From positions 1 to 58,317 of the forward strand of contig JAOABK010000011.1 in NCBI GenBank assembly GCA_026418415.1: a stretch of DNA of 58,317 nt, read 5' to 3'. Below, in pieces: positions 36,824 to 46,117 of this stretch. Source of the DNA: Pseudomonadota bacterium (GTDB taxonomy: Bacteria; CALINM01). The notes under the pieces are model-generated. The model searched no databases, was not told where the DNA came from, and was given only the letters and a program-made list of their open reading frames with translations. The translations under genes and the position numbers were made by a program. Position 1 is the stretch's first letter; each line of letters starts with the position of its first letter.

Positions 36824-39800
36824 CTTAATTCACCAAATAAAAAAATTTCTTTTTCTATTTCAATGGGGGGCAAAAAGAATTTTTTTGTTTTAAATTCTGG
36901 CATTATTTCCTTAATCTTACTAATAATTTTTTTTGTGCTTTCAATTTCCTCATTTTCAATAGATTGCTTTAAAGCAGTTTTTAAAACCTCAATACCCTTA
37001 TTAAAAGCATATTCTTTGTCTATAAAGAAGATATTGTAATCAACAAGAATACTCCCCAGGATATATTGATATTCTAAACTGCCAGTTTCCTGATATTTCG
37101 CGCTACAAAGATCTATAAAACCTTCTAAAAACTCCTTTGCTCTATCATCGGAAAAAGTAAAAATTGCCCTTTTTGTTAACTCATTTAATAAGAATACCTC
37201 TTCTAAACCAAAGTTTCCAAATTTTTTACTAACCAAAAGTTCTATAAAAATCTGTCCTGATTTTTTTATATCATTAATCTTATAAAAATAAATCCCCTCA
37301 TAAATTGAGACTTTTTCTTTCTCTGAATTATTCAATGTCCTATTTTTAAGTAAATATATAACACGCCTTGCATCATCCAATCTACCAACCTTTAAATAAA
37401 ACCAAACAGATTTTAATAACAAATCATTCCTATTATCTCTAATACCTAATTTTTCTGCTGATTCACCGGCAAAATCAAAGTTGCCAGTTTCTAAACCTAT
37501 AGAATACATAAAATCCAATGCCTTCTTTTTGAGTTCCTCTTCACTTACTTCTTTCATAATTTCAAGAGCCCTTTTTTTATCTCCTAAATAACTTTCAAGT
37601 ATAGCTTGGTTATACAATGAGGGTTGTTTAAATTTAGTATTGAATTTATCATTTGTTATGAGTCTATAAATATCTCTTGCTAATTCAAATCTTTTTTCTT
37701 GTTCTAATTTTTGAGCATAAACAAATAGAGAGAAATGCTTCATTTCTAAATATTTTTTTTGCCCTGTTTTTAAATAAACTTTTTCAAATATTTTAGAAAG
37801 CTCTATTTTGTCTTGCAGTTTATCAAATCTGCCTTGAATAAAGACCGCAAAATCCTCAACATATGCTGAATTTGTCTTCTCTAAGAACTCATTTATAGTA
37901 TTTAAGGCATCCCTTTCAAATCCATTTTTTATATATAAATCAGCAAGCAATAAACTTATTTTTATTGTTTTATTTGAGTTGGGGAAGATCTCAATAAATT
38001 TCTTTATTTCTTTGATAATATGCTCATTTTGGACTTCACCCCTTTCCCATAAAAAATAAAGGCTGTTTAAATAACCATAAAAACTTTCTTCTTCTTTGAA
38101 TTTAGCAATATAGGCCTTTTTATAATACTCTGAGGCTTTAAAAAAATCTTTATTTTCAAAATATAATTGTCCTAAAAGAAAATTTACCTCGCCTGATTTT
38201 TTAGAATCACCTAAACTATTAAGATAATCAAGTAAAAGATTTGTTGAGATGTTATATGCATCTTTATCTTCAGTTCTCTCGTATTTATTGCTATAGTAAT
38301 AACCTGCACTAAGTATAATCTCTTCATATTCTTTTGGTATTTCATGAAATTTCTCATAATAAAGACTGCCCTTCTTATATAAATCATTAAACCTCAATTT
38401 CTCATTATAGGCTTCCCTTTCTTTACCTAAAAATGTTAATAATTCAATCTTTGAAATTAATAGAGAAGGAGAGTTGTAATTTAAATAATAAAGCTTAAGC
38501 CCTCTTTCATATACCTCTATAGCATTTTCATATTCTGCAAGTGAAACATATAAATCTCCCAAAGATTTAAAAACCTTTTCCGGATAAGGGAAAATAGTAT
38601 TTCTCGCAAGGTAATTCTCTGCTCTTTTGCCATCACCCTTTTTATAAAATGTTTTGGCTATTAAATCTATAACTTCATTTAATAACATTTCAGATATACC
38701 ACCTTTAGTATAGATTTCACTACCAAGTAGTGTATCCAAGACCATTTTATAATTTTCTTCCACATAGTAGGTCCAAGCAATCTTGTATGTTGAAACAACC
38801 TCATATACACCACCATATGCTTTTGCCTTTAAATAATTTCTTCTGGCAGAATCATACATTTTCTTATCAAAAAGCAAGTCACCAATTTTTATATAAATGT
38901 TTGGCTGGATATCTGTTTTTTTATTTTTGTGAACAAATCTCTGGAAGTTTTCGAGCGCCTGCTCTGTATTTCCATAATGATCATTTGCTTCAGCAAGTAT
39001 TAAATAAACATCGGGATAGGATTTTAAAATTTCTTCATTATTTTCTATGAATACTATGATATTTTTTAATTCCTCAGTTCTTTTTTTATAATCACTTACT
39101 TTTTGGGTAAGATATCTATTCCATAACAAATATATCTTGTTGTAAATGCCTTTTTGGGCGTAGGAAACATTTTTATTCCTTCCCTTTAACATTAATTCAT
39201 CTAATCTGACTATTAATTTATCTATGTCAGTTAAGTTAAAGCTCTTTACGTTTGATATCTCTTCTTCAAGAATTCTAAATTCCAATTCGAGTTTCAATCT
39301 TTCTTCTTCTTCAGATAAAAAACTTAAGAAAGTAAGGTAACCTTTAATTAATTTGTTCTTTGCATCTTTATACGCTCTTTGCATTTCATTATAAATATCC
39401 TTAGTGTCCTTGATTGAAAATCTTATAACTTCAACTCTATCTATATTCTCCATTAGATTATCAAGATCATTAATTTTTTTTCTCATTATATCTGAAGATG
39501 AGCTACTTATTCTCCCTATATCACTTAAATACCTCTTTCTAAGAACATTATATTCATCTTTTATATCTTTTAACTTTAATTTGAACAATTCTATATCTTG
39601 TCTGTAACTCTCTAAAAAACTAATATACGATAAAAGTTTCCATCTAACATAATAAGTTTGAAATAGGGGGTAGATCTTTTCGTGAAACAATTTTTTTTTA
39701 CTAAAAAATAATCTTATTATTGTAAAATCATCATCCTCTAACTTTAAAGGCAGATCTTCGCTTAATTTAGGTACTACATAATTTATACCTTTTTTTAAAC

Positions 39801-40500
39801 TACAGTCCATTTTCATTAGTTCAAAGGCATAGTTGTAAGTTTCGTTGAAGTAATTTAAGACATTATCACAATCTTCACTTAAATAATCTACCAATAGAAC
39901 TAATTCTTTATCTTTAATTCCAAGCTTCTTTATATACTCTTTTGCTTTACCTGTTTCATTAAGCAATAGTAAAAAGCAAATATATGTATGAGGAAAGTAT
40001 GTCTTATGGGGATCTAAAATCTTTAAAGCTTCCTGTAAGTTTCCTTTCTCATAGTTTTCATAACTCTTTAAAAAATCTCTGTAAATAACATTTTCAAAAG
40101 ATACCTGATAATCCATGCTGTTTATTGCATATAACAACTTTATCTCTTCGCTAAACTGAAATTCATCTAAAATCTTTTTAAATTCACTTTTTTTATTCTT
40201 TTTTTGAAGTGTTCTAAAAGATTCTAATCCTAACTCATCAAGAGCTTTTTTATTTTTGACATAACCTAATATTTTTTTTAGCTCTTCAATGCTAACCTCA
40301 TCTTTCCAACCTTTGAAATACAAGTATGACAGAGTATCAACGTCTTCAAGAATAAATAAATTCTCAAACTCTCCCGCGAAAGTAAAATCTTTTATCATAA
40401 AATTAGATAGATCTTTAATTCCAACATTGCTTATCTTTATCTCCTGGGAATAAGTTGCTGAACACAATAATAGTAAAATTAGAATTATTCTACAAACCAT
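36820..40500 (-). CDS. Very large periplasmic TPR protein (GltD-like)
   Basis: 1226 residues, secreted (signal peptide to about residue 18, SATYSQ). There is a coiled-coil region at about 300-470 rich in Glu/Lys, then tandem tetratricopeptide repeats from about 500 to 1150 (for example AEANDHYGNTEQALENFQRF, LGDLYVSLAEYENAIEVYERGL, NFLLGQLYFENKDFFKASEYY). No enzyme domain is seen. Length and architecture resemble GltD of the Myxococcus motility complex, which is also about 1200 residues. It overlaps the preceding small gene by 16 bases. Confidence 0.75.
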   Translation of the reverse strand: MVCRIILILLLLCSATYSQEIKISNVGIKDLSNFMIKDFTFAGEFENLFILEDVDTLSYLYFKGWKDEVSIEELKKILGYVKNKKALDELGLESFRTLQKKNKKSEFKKILDEFQFSEEIKLLYAINSMDYQVSFENVIYRDFLKSYENYEKGNLQEALKILDPHKTYFPHTYICFLLLLNETGKAKEYIKKLGIKDKELVLLVDYLSEDCDNVLNYFNETYNYAFELMKMDCSLKKGINYVVPKLSEDLPLKLEDDDFTIIRLFFSKKKLFHEKIYPLFQTYYVRWKLLSYISFLESYRQDIELFKLKLKDIKDEYNVLRKRYLSDIGRISSSSSDIMRKKINDLDNLMENIDRVEVIRFSIKDTKDIYNEMQRAYKDAKNKLIKGYLTFLSFLSEEEERLKLELEFRILEEEISNVKSFNLTDIDKLIVRLDELMLKGRNKNVSYAQKGIYNKIYLLWNRYLTQKVSDYKKRTEELKNIIVFIENNEEILKSYPDVYLILAEANDHYGNTEQALENFQRFVHKNKKTDIQPNIYIKIGDLLFDKKMYDSARRNYLKAKAYGGVYEVVSTYKIAWTYYVEENYKMVLDTLLGSEIYTKGGISEMLLNEVIDLIAKTFYKKGDGKRAENYLARNTIFPYPEKVFKSLGDLYVSLAEYENAIEVYERGLKLYYLNYNSPSLLISKIELLTFLGKEREAYNEKLRFNDLYKKGSLYYEKFHEIPKEYEEIILSAGYYYSNKYERTEDKDAYNISTNLLLDYLNSLGDSKKSGEVNFLLGQLYFENKDFFKASEYYKKAYIAKFKEEESFYGYLNSLYFLWERGEVQNEHIIKEIKKFIEIFPNSNKTIKISLLLADLYIKNGFERDALNTINEFLEKTNSAYVEDFAVFIQGRFDKLQDKIELSKIFEKVYLKTGQKKYLEMKHFSLFVYAQKLEQEKRFELARDIYRLITNDKFNTKFKQPSLYNQAILESYLGDKKRALEIMKEVSEEELKKKALDFMYSIGLETGNFDFAGESAEKLGIRDNRNDLLLKSVWFYLKVGRLDDARRVIYLLKNRTLNNSEKEKVSIYEGIYFYKINDIKKSGQIFIELLVSKKFGNFGLEEVFLLNELTKRAIFTFSDDRAKEFLEGFIDLCSAKYQETGSLEYQYILGSILVDYNIFFIDKEYAFNKGIEVLKTALKQSIENEEIESTKKIISKIKEIMPEFKTKKFFLPPIEIEKEIFLFGELR

Positions 40501-40940
40501 GCTCTTGGACTAATCCTTACCTTTGGAATTTCTCCAGAAAATAAAAAATCCATCGATATCCTTCTAAATTCAGGCACCTCTATTTCAAATTTTTTTATAA
40601 TCTCTGAATTGTCTTTGAATAACCTCAAAGAAATTACATTCTTGCCCGTTCTAACAGGAAAATCTCCCAAATAAACACCCATACCTTTATGAACCTTCCT
40701 TATATCAAAGATATTAGCAAGAATTAAATTGTCATTTAAATACACCCCATAGAATGTCCCATTTAAACTACTATCCTCAAAACTAAAAAAAATTGATATT
40801 TTGCTTTTTGTAAAGAACGGCACCTTTTTTTCAAATTCTCCAATTTCTCTCCATAGACTAAATATGTTGTCTTGAAAAGAATCGGCATGACATTTTATTG
40901 TTGCTAAAAGACAGAAACACAAAATTAGAATTTTCTTCAT
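40485..40940 (-). CDS. Secreted protein of unknown function, first gene of the envelope-machine operon
   Basis: 151 residues with a signal peptide (MKKILILCFCLLATIKCHA). The mature part is beta-rich: KSKISIFFSFEDSSLNG, NLILANIFDIRKVHKG, GKNVISLRLF, suggesting a compact Ig-like or jelly-roll domain. No family recognised; it is possibly a GltF-like periplasmic piece because of its place in the operon. No ribosome site is present and the -10 element is seven bases before ATG. Confidence 0.65.
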   Translation of the reverse strand: MKKILILCFCLLATIKCHADSFQDNIFSLWREIGEFEKKVPFFTKSKISIFFSFEDSSLNGTFYGVYLNDNLILANIFDIRKVHKGMGVYLGDFPVRTGKNVISLRLFKDNSEIIKKFEIEVPEFRRISMDFLFSGEIPKVRISPRAWFVE

Positions 40941-40947
40941 AAATAAA

Positions 40948-40976
40948 ATTATAATTTTTTTAATTTTTTTTTACAA
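40948..40976 (-). promoter_or_regulatory. Promoter of the TolQR/AgmX/TPR operon
   Basis: Minus strand: TTGTAA (40971-40976), 17 bases, perfect TATAAT (40948-40953), only seven bases before the start codon at 40940. A leaderless mRNA is predicted. Confidence 0.55.
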
Positions 40977-41018
40977 TCATCAACTTGTCATTCCAAGGAA
41001 ACTTGAAAAAATGTTAAA

Positions 41019-41887
41019 ATGGCCACTATGAAAAGCTGGCCATTGATAATAATAGGCATGCATCGATCTGGCACTACCATGCTTTCAAAGATTCTCGAAA
41101 ACTTAGGCATTTTTATGGGAGCCAAAAAAGAAATCAATAATGAAGCGACTTTCTTTATAAAAATCAACGATTGGATATTGAGACAGTTCAACGCTTCATG
41201 GGATCAACCCTATAATATGAATTTTGTTGATGATGAAATTATTAAACATTTATCAAAAGTTCTATTACGTCCCATAAGAGATTTTAGAGCTATAGAATTT
41301 TTAGGAATAAAATATTTTTTAAAATATAGAGATTTAAGAAAATTAAATATACCTTGGGGGTGGAAAGATCCAAGAACGACTTTTACAATAGATATCTGGA
41401 AAGATATTTTTAAAAATGCAAAGATATTACACATTTATAGAAATCCTTTAGATGTCGCAGAAAGTTTAAGAAAAAGAGAAGAAAAACTTAGTGCTAATTT
41501 TAAAATGACCCTCTCAAAGCATATAAAAGAAATAATAATGAAGGGCAAAATCGGCTATGCAAGCTCTTTTAGGTTAAGAAATATAAAAGAGGGAATCCTA
41601 TTATGGAAACAATATATAGAAAAAGCCTTCTCGCTTAACAATAATACGAAGAATATTTTACATATAAAATACGAAGATCTATTAACAGAACCAGAAAAAT
41701 ATTTAGATAAAATTTTTAGTTCAAACAACTTCCTTATAAACAGGACGATATTAATCAAGCAATAAAGAACATAAAAACTGATAAAAGTTATGCTTTCACA
41801 AAAAATTATGAATTAATAAAAATTTATAAAGAGATTAAAGACTGGGAAATATTGAAAAAATTAGGTTATGATAATATAGACTGTTAA
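41019..41887 (+). pseudogene. Sulfotransferase-like gene interrupted by a -1 frameshift near 41732
   Basis: The first frame (41019 to stop 41763-41765) begins with a PAPS-binding P-loop GMHRSGTTMLSKILENLG and has the later motifs WGWKDPRTTFTIDIW and HIYRNPLDVAESL typical of sulfotransferase-family proteins. After residue about 238 it stops. A frame shifted by one base at about 41732 continues (PYKQDDINQAIKNIKTDKSY to a tail ending LGYDNIDC) to 41887 with the same composition, so a base appears lost. A sequencing error and true decay cannot be told apart here. The intact protein would be about 289 residues, possibly modifying envelope sugars. Confidence 0.7.
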
Positions 41888-41908
41888 AAACATTTAATTA
41901 TAAAGAAA

Positions 41909-41937
41909 TTGACATGATTTTAAAAATTCTTTAACCT
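41909..41937 (+). promoter_or_regulatory. Possible promoter of the OB-fold/ABC operon
   Basis: TTGACA at 41909-41914 is perfect; the -10 candidate 17 bases on (TAACCT) is poor. It ends six bases before the ATG, so the transcript would have almost no leader. Confidence 0.4.
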
Positions 41938-41943
41938 AAAAAC

Positions 41944-42294
41944 ATGAAAAAAATAATTTATTTAATCCTATTTATAGCCCTTTTTGCATGTGGTAGCGAG
42001 CAATATGGCTCCATACCACCTAACGCTAATAAAATTAAAGTTAAAGATGCTATGTTAAATGTTGAACATTTAAATAAAGAAGTAATATTAGAGGGTAAAA
42101 TTGTAACTCAATGCGCAGCAAATGGTTGCTGGTTTTTTTTAAGAGACGACACAGGACAGATACTCGTTGATTTAAAACCACTAAATTTAGGGCTTCCACA
42201 AAGGACTGGAAAAACTGCGGTTGTATCGGGAGTCTTAATAAAAGAGCCCTCGGGACAAATTATTATCTCTGCAAAGGGCTTATTGATTAAATAA
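41944..42294 (+). CDS. OB-fold lipoprotein (DUF4920-like)
   Basis: 116 residues. The signal peptide ends in a lipobox (ALFACG, Cys17). The mature part is one OB-fold domain with NKEVILEGKIVTQCAANGCWFFLRDDTGQILVDL; the C-x4-C-W pattern (CAANGCW) is notable and conserved in related exported OB proteins. It is followed one base later by the ABC permease gene, so it may be the periplasmic accessory of that transporter. Confidence 0.75.
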   Translation: MKKIIYLILFIALFACGSEQYGSIPPNANKIKVKDAMLNVEHLNKEVILEGKIVTQCAANGCWFFLRDDTGQILVDLKPLNLGLPQRTGKTAVVSGVLIKEPSGQIIISAKGLLIK

Positions 42295-42295
42295 A

Positions 42296-43459
42296 ATGAC
42301 CTTTCGAGAAATTGCCTTTAAGAATCTTTTTAGACACAAAGTAAGAAATTTTCTTACCCTTTTAGGTATCATTACTTCAGTTACTGTTCTTTATTCTATC
42401 CTATCATTTAATAAAAGCTTTATTAACAATTTAAACGAAGAGCTTAATAAAACTGGTGTTCATTTTATGGTAGTTCCTGCAGGATGCCCTCACGAAGTCG
42501 CATCTCTTGTATTGCATGGTGCTGTAATACCTAAGTTTTTGCAAACAGATATTGAAGATAAACTAAAAGAGAAACTGGACAAACAATATGATGTGCTATC
42601 ACCTATTCTCGTTTTTCAGTTACCCAATCAGGAAAAACAAAGAATAGATTTAATCTACGGATTAGAAATGGATAATGTAAAAAATCTAAAACCCTGGTGG
42701 AAGGTTATTGGAAAAACACCCCAGAAGGAAAATGAGATACTTATAGGTTTTGAAATAGCAGATCATGATAAGATTAAAATTGGAGATAAATATAAATTAA
42801 ACAACAAAGAATATGAAGTTTCTGGCATCATTGAAAAAACAACATCTAAAGATGATGCCTTTATTTATATCCCTTTAAAAGAAGCACAAACAATCTTGGC
42901 ACAAAAAGATGGTATCACTGCAATAGGGGTTAAATTAAAAAATGCTGAAGCTCTAAATGACACCATCGACAGGTTATCAAGAGAAATCCCGGGGATTCAA
43001 ATTGTTACAATTAACCAGATATTAACTTCCATATCCACATTAGCAGCAGGAGCAAGGGTACTTAGCCTTTCTGTTGTAGCTATAGCAATTTTAATAAGTA
43101 CGATAGGGATTCTTAATGTGATACTTATGACTGTTTTTGAAAGAACTCAAGAAATTGGGATGATGAGAGCAATCGGTGCATCAAGAGCTCATATATTCAG
43201 GATAATTATTGAAGAATCGGTAATTTTGAGCACTTTAGGTGGTTTGATAGGTATTTTGTTAGCCCTTCTTTTATCAAAGGGTATTGAAAAATTTGTAAAA
43301 AGTTTTATGCCCTATGTGCCACAGGGCGATCTGGTTGTTTTTGACCTTAAATTAGGTATTCTTTGTTTCTTTTTTACCGTTTTCTTAGGCTTAATTGCAG
43401 GACTTTATCCAGCCTTTAGAGCCACAAAAATTAGCCCTATAGAAGCTATAAAGGGATAG
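42296..43459 (+). CDS. MacB/FtsX-family ABC transporter permease
   Basis: 387 residues. N-terminal helix (about 16-36), a MacB-type periplasmic domain (about 40-255), and three C-terminal membrane helices in an FtsX domain with the signature FERTQEIGMMRAIGASR. It acts with the ATPase encoded four bases downstream. Likely a lipoprotein, metal or drug mechanotransducer, not an importer; the substrate is unknown. Confidence 0.9.
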   Translation: MTFREIAFKNLFRHKVRNFLTLLGIITSVTVLYSILSFNKSFINNLNEELNKTGVHFMVVPAGCPHEVASLVLHGAVIPKFLQTDIEDKLKEKLDKQYDVLSPILVFQLPNQEKQRIDLIYGLEMDNVKNLKPWWKVIGKTPQKENEILIGFEIADHDKIKIGDKYKLNNKEYEVSGIIEKTTSKDDAFIYIPLKEAQTILAQKDGITAIGVKLKNAEALNDTIDRLSREIPGIQIVTINQILTSISTLAAGARVLSLSVVAIAILISTIGILNVILMTVFERTQEIGMMRAIGASRAHIFRIIIEESVILSTLGGLIGILLALLLSKGIEKFVKSFMPYVPQGDLVVFDLKLGILCFFFTVFLGLIAGLYPAFRATKISPIEAIKG

Positions 43460-43463
43460 TCAA

Positions 43464-44135
43464 ATGACATTACTAAAAATAGAAAATCTTACAAAAATAT
43501 ATATAAGAGGTGCTGAGACAGTAAAAGCATTAGATAGTGTATCATTTTCGGTGAATAATGGAGAATTTGTTGCAATTACCGGACCATCTGGATCAGGTAA
43601 AACAACCCTTTTACATATTCTCGGTTGTTTAGATAGGCCAACTTCTGGTGAGGTTTACATAGATGACAAAGCAGTAGGAAAGATGAATGATAAGGAACTG
43701 GATAATATTAGAAGATTAAAGATTGGCTTTATATTTCAACAGTTTTATTTACTTCCTGAACTAAATGTAATTGAAAATATAAAACTCCCACTTCTTTTCA
43801 GTGGTAACCCTAAAAAAATAGGAGAAGAATACCTAAATGAAATATTAGATACCCTTGGGATTTTAAAAAGAAAAAATCATAAACCAAAGGAACTAAGTGG
43901 TGGTGAGATGCAAAGGGTCGCAATAGCAAGAGCCCTTGTTAATAAACCAGAATTTATCCTTGCAGATGAACCTACCGCTAACTTAGATTCAGAAAATAGT
44001 ATTAAAATATTTGAACTATTAAAAAGGCTTGTAGAAAAAGGTATTACTGTAATAGTAGTCACCCATAATAATGAGTTAGCAAGTCTTGCTGAAAGAAGAA
44101 TTAAGTTGAAAGATGGCAGGATAATTTCAACTTAG
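43464..44135 (+). CDS. MacB/LolD-type ABC transporter ATPase
   Basis: 223 residues with Walker A GPSGSGKTTLLH, Q-loop FIFQQFYLLPELN, signature ELSGGEMQRVAIARAL, Walker B FILADEPTANLDS and H-loop THN. Typical length for the FtsX-permease partner. It terminates the three-gene operon; a 114-base AT-rich gap separates it from the convergent cbiO. Confidence 0.93.
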   Translation: MTLLKIENLTKIYIRGAETVKALDSVSFSVNNGEFVAITGPSGSGKTTLLHILGCLDRPTSGEVYIDDKAVGKMNDKELDNIRRLKIGFIFQQFYLLPELNVIENIKLPLLFSGNPKKIGEEYLNEILDTLGILKRKNHKPKELSGGEMQRVAIARALVNKPEFILADEPTANLDSENSIKIFELLKRLVEKGITVIVVTHNNELASLAERRIKLKDGRIIST

Positions 44136-44249
44136 AAAATTAAAAGAGAAAACACAGTAACAAATTTAATTGTTTGATACTTTATAGTAAAATCCAATAA
44201 AATTTACTACCCTTTTATATAACAATCCCTCTAACCTATTCCCAGTGGG

Positions 44250-45095
44250 CTAACTCTGAATCTTCTTCAATATCTCCTTTTTAGCTTCTCCTACCGTTAG
44301 GGGAAGTTTGTTGTATTCTAATGCTCCCTCAGATTTTAGTTGTTCCATAAGCTTAGCTACATAGGGAAGTCTAAGTTTAGCATTTTTAAGTTCTTCGCTC
44401 CCGCTAAAGACGTTTGCTGGCTCACCAAGTCTTGTAATCTTACCCTTTGATAGAATAGCAACTCTATCAACATAAAGAGGTATCAGATCGACTTCATGAG
44501 TAGCCATAACTATAGTCAATCCCTTTTCCTTATTTAATTTTTTCAGTAGCATTGCAATCTCTCTAACTCCCATTGGATCTAAGCCAGACAATGGTTCATC
44601 CATAAGTATTATTTTTGGTTGCATAGCAAGCACCCCCGCTATGCATAGTCTCTTTTTCTGTCCATAGGATAATGTTTTAATTGGCCTATTCTCAAACCCC
44701 TGAAGCCCAACAGCTTCAAGCGATGACATAACCCTTTCTTTAACCTCTTTATCTAAAAGCCCCATATTTCTTGGACCAAAAGATATATCCTCATAAACTG
44801 TCAAGGCAAAAAGCTGATCGTTGGGATCCTGAAAAACTGTACAAACAATTGTGAATAACTGATCCCTTTTTATTTTTCTAATATCTTCTCCAAATATTTT
44901 AATAGTTCCTTCGTACTCTTTGAGTAATCCATTCATAAGCTTGAGCAAGGTACTCTTTCCAGCACCATTAGAACCAAGAAGGGCAAAAAATTCTCCCCTA
45001 TTAATATTAAGGGAAATATTGCTTAGAATTTCTTTGCCCTTTTCATAGGAAAAATTTAGCTTTTCGATGCCTATGGCTATTTCATGCACGGACAT
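44250..45095 (-). CDS. cbiO: Cobalt ECF/CbiMNQO transporter ATPase
   Basis: 281 residues. Walker A GSNGAGKSTLLK, Q-loop CTVFQDPNDQLFAL (the DPxDQ pattern is typical of CbiO/EcfA), signature TLSYGQKKRLCIAG, Walker B IILMDEPLSGLDP. Last gene of the cobalamin operon. It powers cobalt uptake with CbiM, CbiN and CbiQ and overlaps cbiQ by 14 bases. Confidence 0.95.
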   Translation of the reverse strand: MSVHEIAIGIEKLNFSYEKGKEILSNISLNINRGEFFALLGSNGAGKSTLLKLMNGLLKEYEGTIKIFGEDIRKIKRDQLFTIVCTVFQDPNDQLFALTVYEDISFGPRNMGLLDKEVKERVMSSLEAVGLQGFENRPIKTLSYGQKKRLCIAGVLAMQPKIILMDEPLSGLDPMGVREIAMLLKKLNKEKGLTIVMATHEVDLIPLYVDRVAILSKGKITRLGEPANVFSGSEELKNAKLRLPYVAKLMEQLKSEGALEYNKLPLTVGEAKKEILKKIQS

Positions 45096-45840
45096 ATAAA
45101 CCCAAAAGTAAGGGTAATATTCCTAAAAAAAGAAGCAACATGTATTCATAAAACTTTGGTTTTGTTATATCTGAAGGATAAAAAAACTTTCCCTTATAAC
45201 CTCTTAAAAATAGTGCATCAGACATGTTATTACATCTGCTTATTCCCCTTAATATGACCATTCCTATCAAATTACCAAAAGATTCAAGGGACCTTCGAAA
45301 ACCATTGTAACCAAGTCTAACCATCTGGGCATTCCTCATCCTCACACTCTCGTCATTAAGTACAAATATATACTTAAAAATAATCATAAAAATATCTATA
45401 AATGTATCGGGGGCTTTAATTTTTTTGAATACAGACATCATTTCTTGAATTGTGGTGGTGGAAATAAATATTATAATTAATAAAACACCAGTAAATATTT
45501 TCAAACCAATAATAATTGCTAAAAACAGACTTTCTGGATAGAAGTCAATTATAAGTATTATAGGATTACCCTTTTTTAAGAAATGTAGCTTTGCAAGGCT
45601 TATAACAATACTTGTAATTAAGGCAATAAAGATTGGTCTTTTTGTATACCTAAAGGGAATATTACTAATAAAATACATCAAAAAAACAAAAATAATAAAA
45701 ATAAAATAAAAATGACTTGTAATTAAAAGATTAAGAATTAGATATACAAAGGTTAAAAAGACCTTCGTATAGGGACTTAATTTTCTAAGAAAGCTATTAT
45801 TACTCAATGCAATATGTTCAAACTCTGGCGCAAATATCAC
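45082..45840 (-). CDS. cbiQ: Cobalt transporter transmembrane subunit
   Basis: About 252 residues from GTG 45840, preferred because AAGGAG lies seven bases upstream; the longer frame (to 45903) would overlap cbiN by 86 bases and add an unlikely N-terminus. Five or so helices, with the coupling region carrying MRNAQMVRLGYNG (the ARS/ARG-like motif) and a second motif SDALFLRGYKG in the cytoplasmic loops. Confidence 0.88.
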   Translation of the reverse strand: MIFAPEFEHIALSNNSFLRKLSPYTKVFLTFVYLILNLLITSHFYFIFIIFVFLMYFISNIPFRYTKRPIFIALITSIVISLAKLHFLKKGNPIILIIDFYPESLFLAIIIGLKIFTGVLLIIIFISTTTIQEMMSVFKKIKAPDTFIDIFMIIFKYIFVLNDESVRMRNAQMVRLGYNGFRRSLESFGNLIGMVILRGISRCNNMSDALFLRGYKGKFFYPSDITKPKFYEYMLLLFLGILPLLLGLYVRA

Positions 45841-46105
45841 CCTTTTTCTCCTTAAATAGTCTTCTATAGTTATAACCTGCAACAAAACCACCAATAGCAC
45901 CAAACAATGTAAAAATAAAAAGTAATAAATCTCCTTGGTCTGTATTAATTATTGGTTCCTTTGGTTCCCTTCCATACATCTTTGCATATTTTTCAACAAC
46001 CTTGGCATCTACACCTTCCCATTTACTCTCGTTTGCAAAAATATCTGATGAAATAAAAATTAAAAAACAAATTAGTGTCAAAATAGACAATTTTATTTTT
46101 TTCAT
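45818..46105 (-). CDS. cbiN: CbiN-like cobalt transport subunit
   Basis: 95 residues: signal-like hydrophobic N-terminus, a short periplasmic stretch with KYAKMYGREPKEP, and a C-terminal helix (LLLFIFTLFGAIGGFVAGY). Two-helix layout and place between cbiM and cbiQ identify it by context. Sequence similarity to classical CbiN (GDDAxA... ) is weak, so it may be a functional analogue. Confidence 0.75.
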   Translation of the reverse strand: MKKIKLSILTLICFLIFISSDIFANESKWEGVDAKVVEKYAKMYGREPKEPIINTDQGDLLLFIFTLFGAIGGFVAGYNYRRLFKEKKGDICARV

Positions 46106-46117
46106 TCTCCTACCTCC

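Noticed and set aside
41720-41770. Programmed -1 frameshift in the sulfotransferase gene
   Set aside because: No classical slippery heptamer or downstream stimulatory structure is seen; a missing base is simpler.
45841-45903. Longer cbiQ start
   Set aside because: The GTG at 45840 with AAGGAG upstream is better, and the extension would overlap cbiN extensively.
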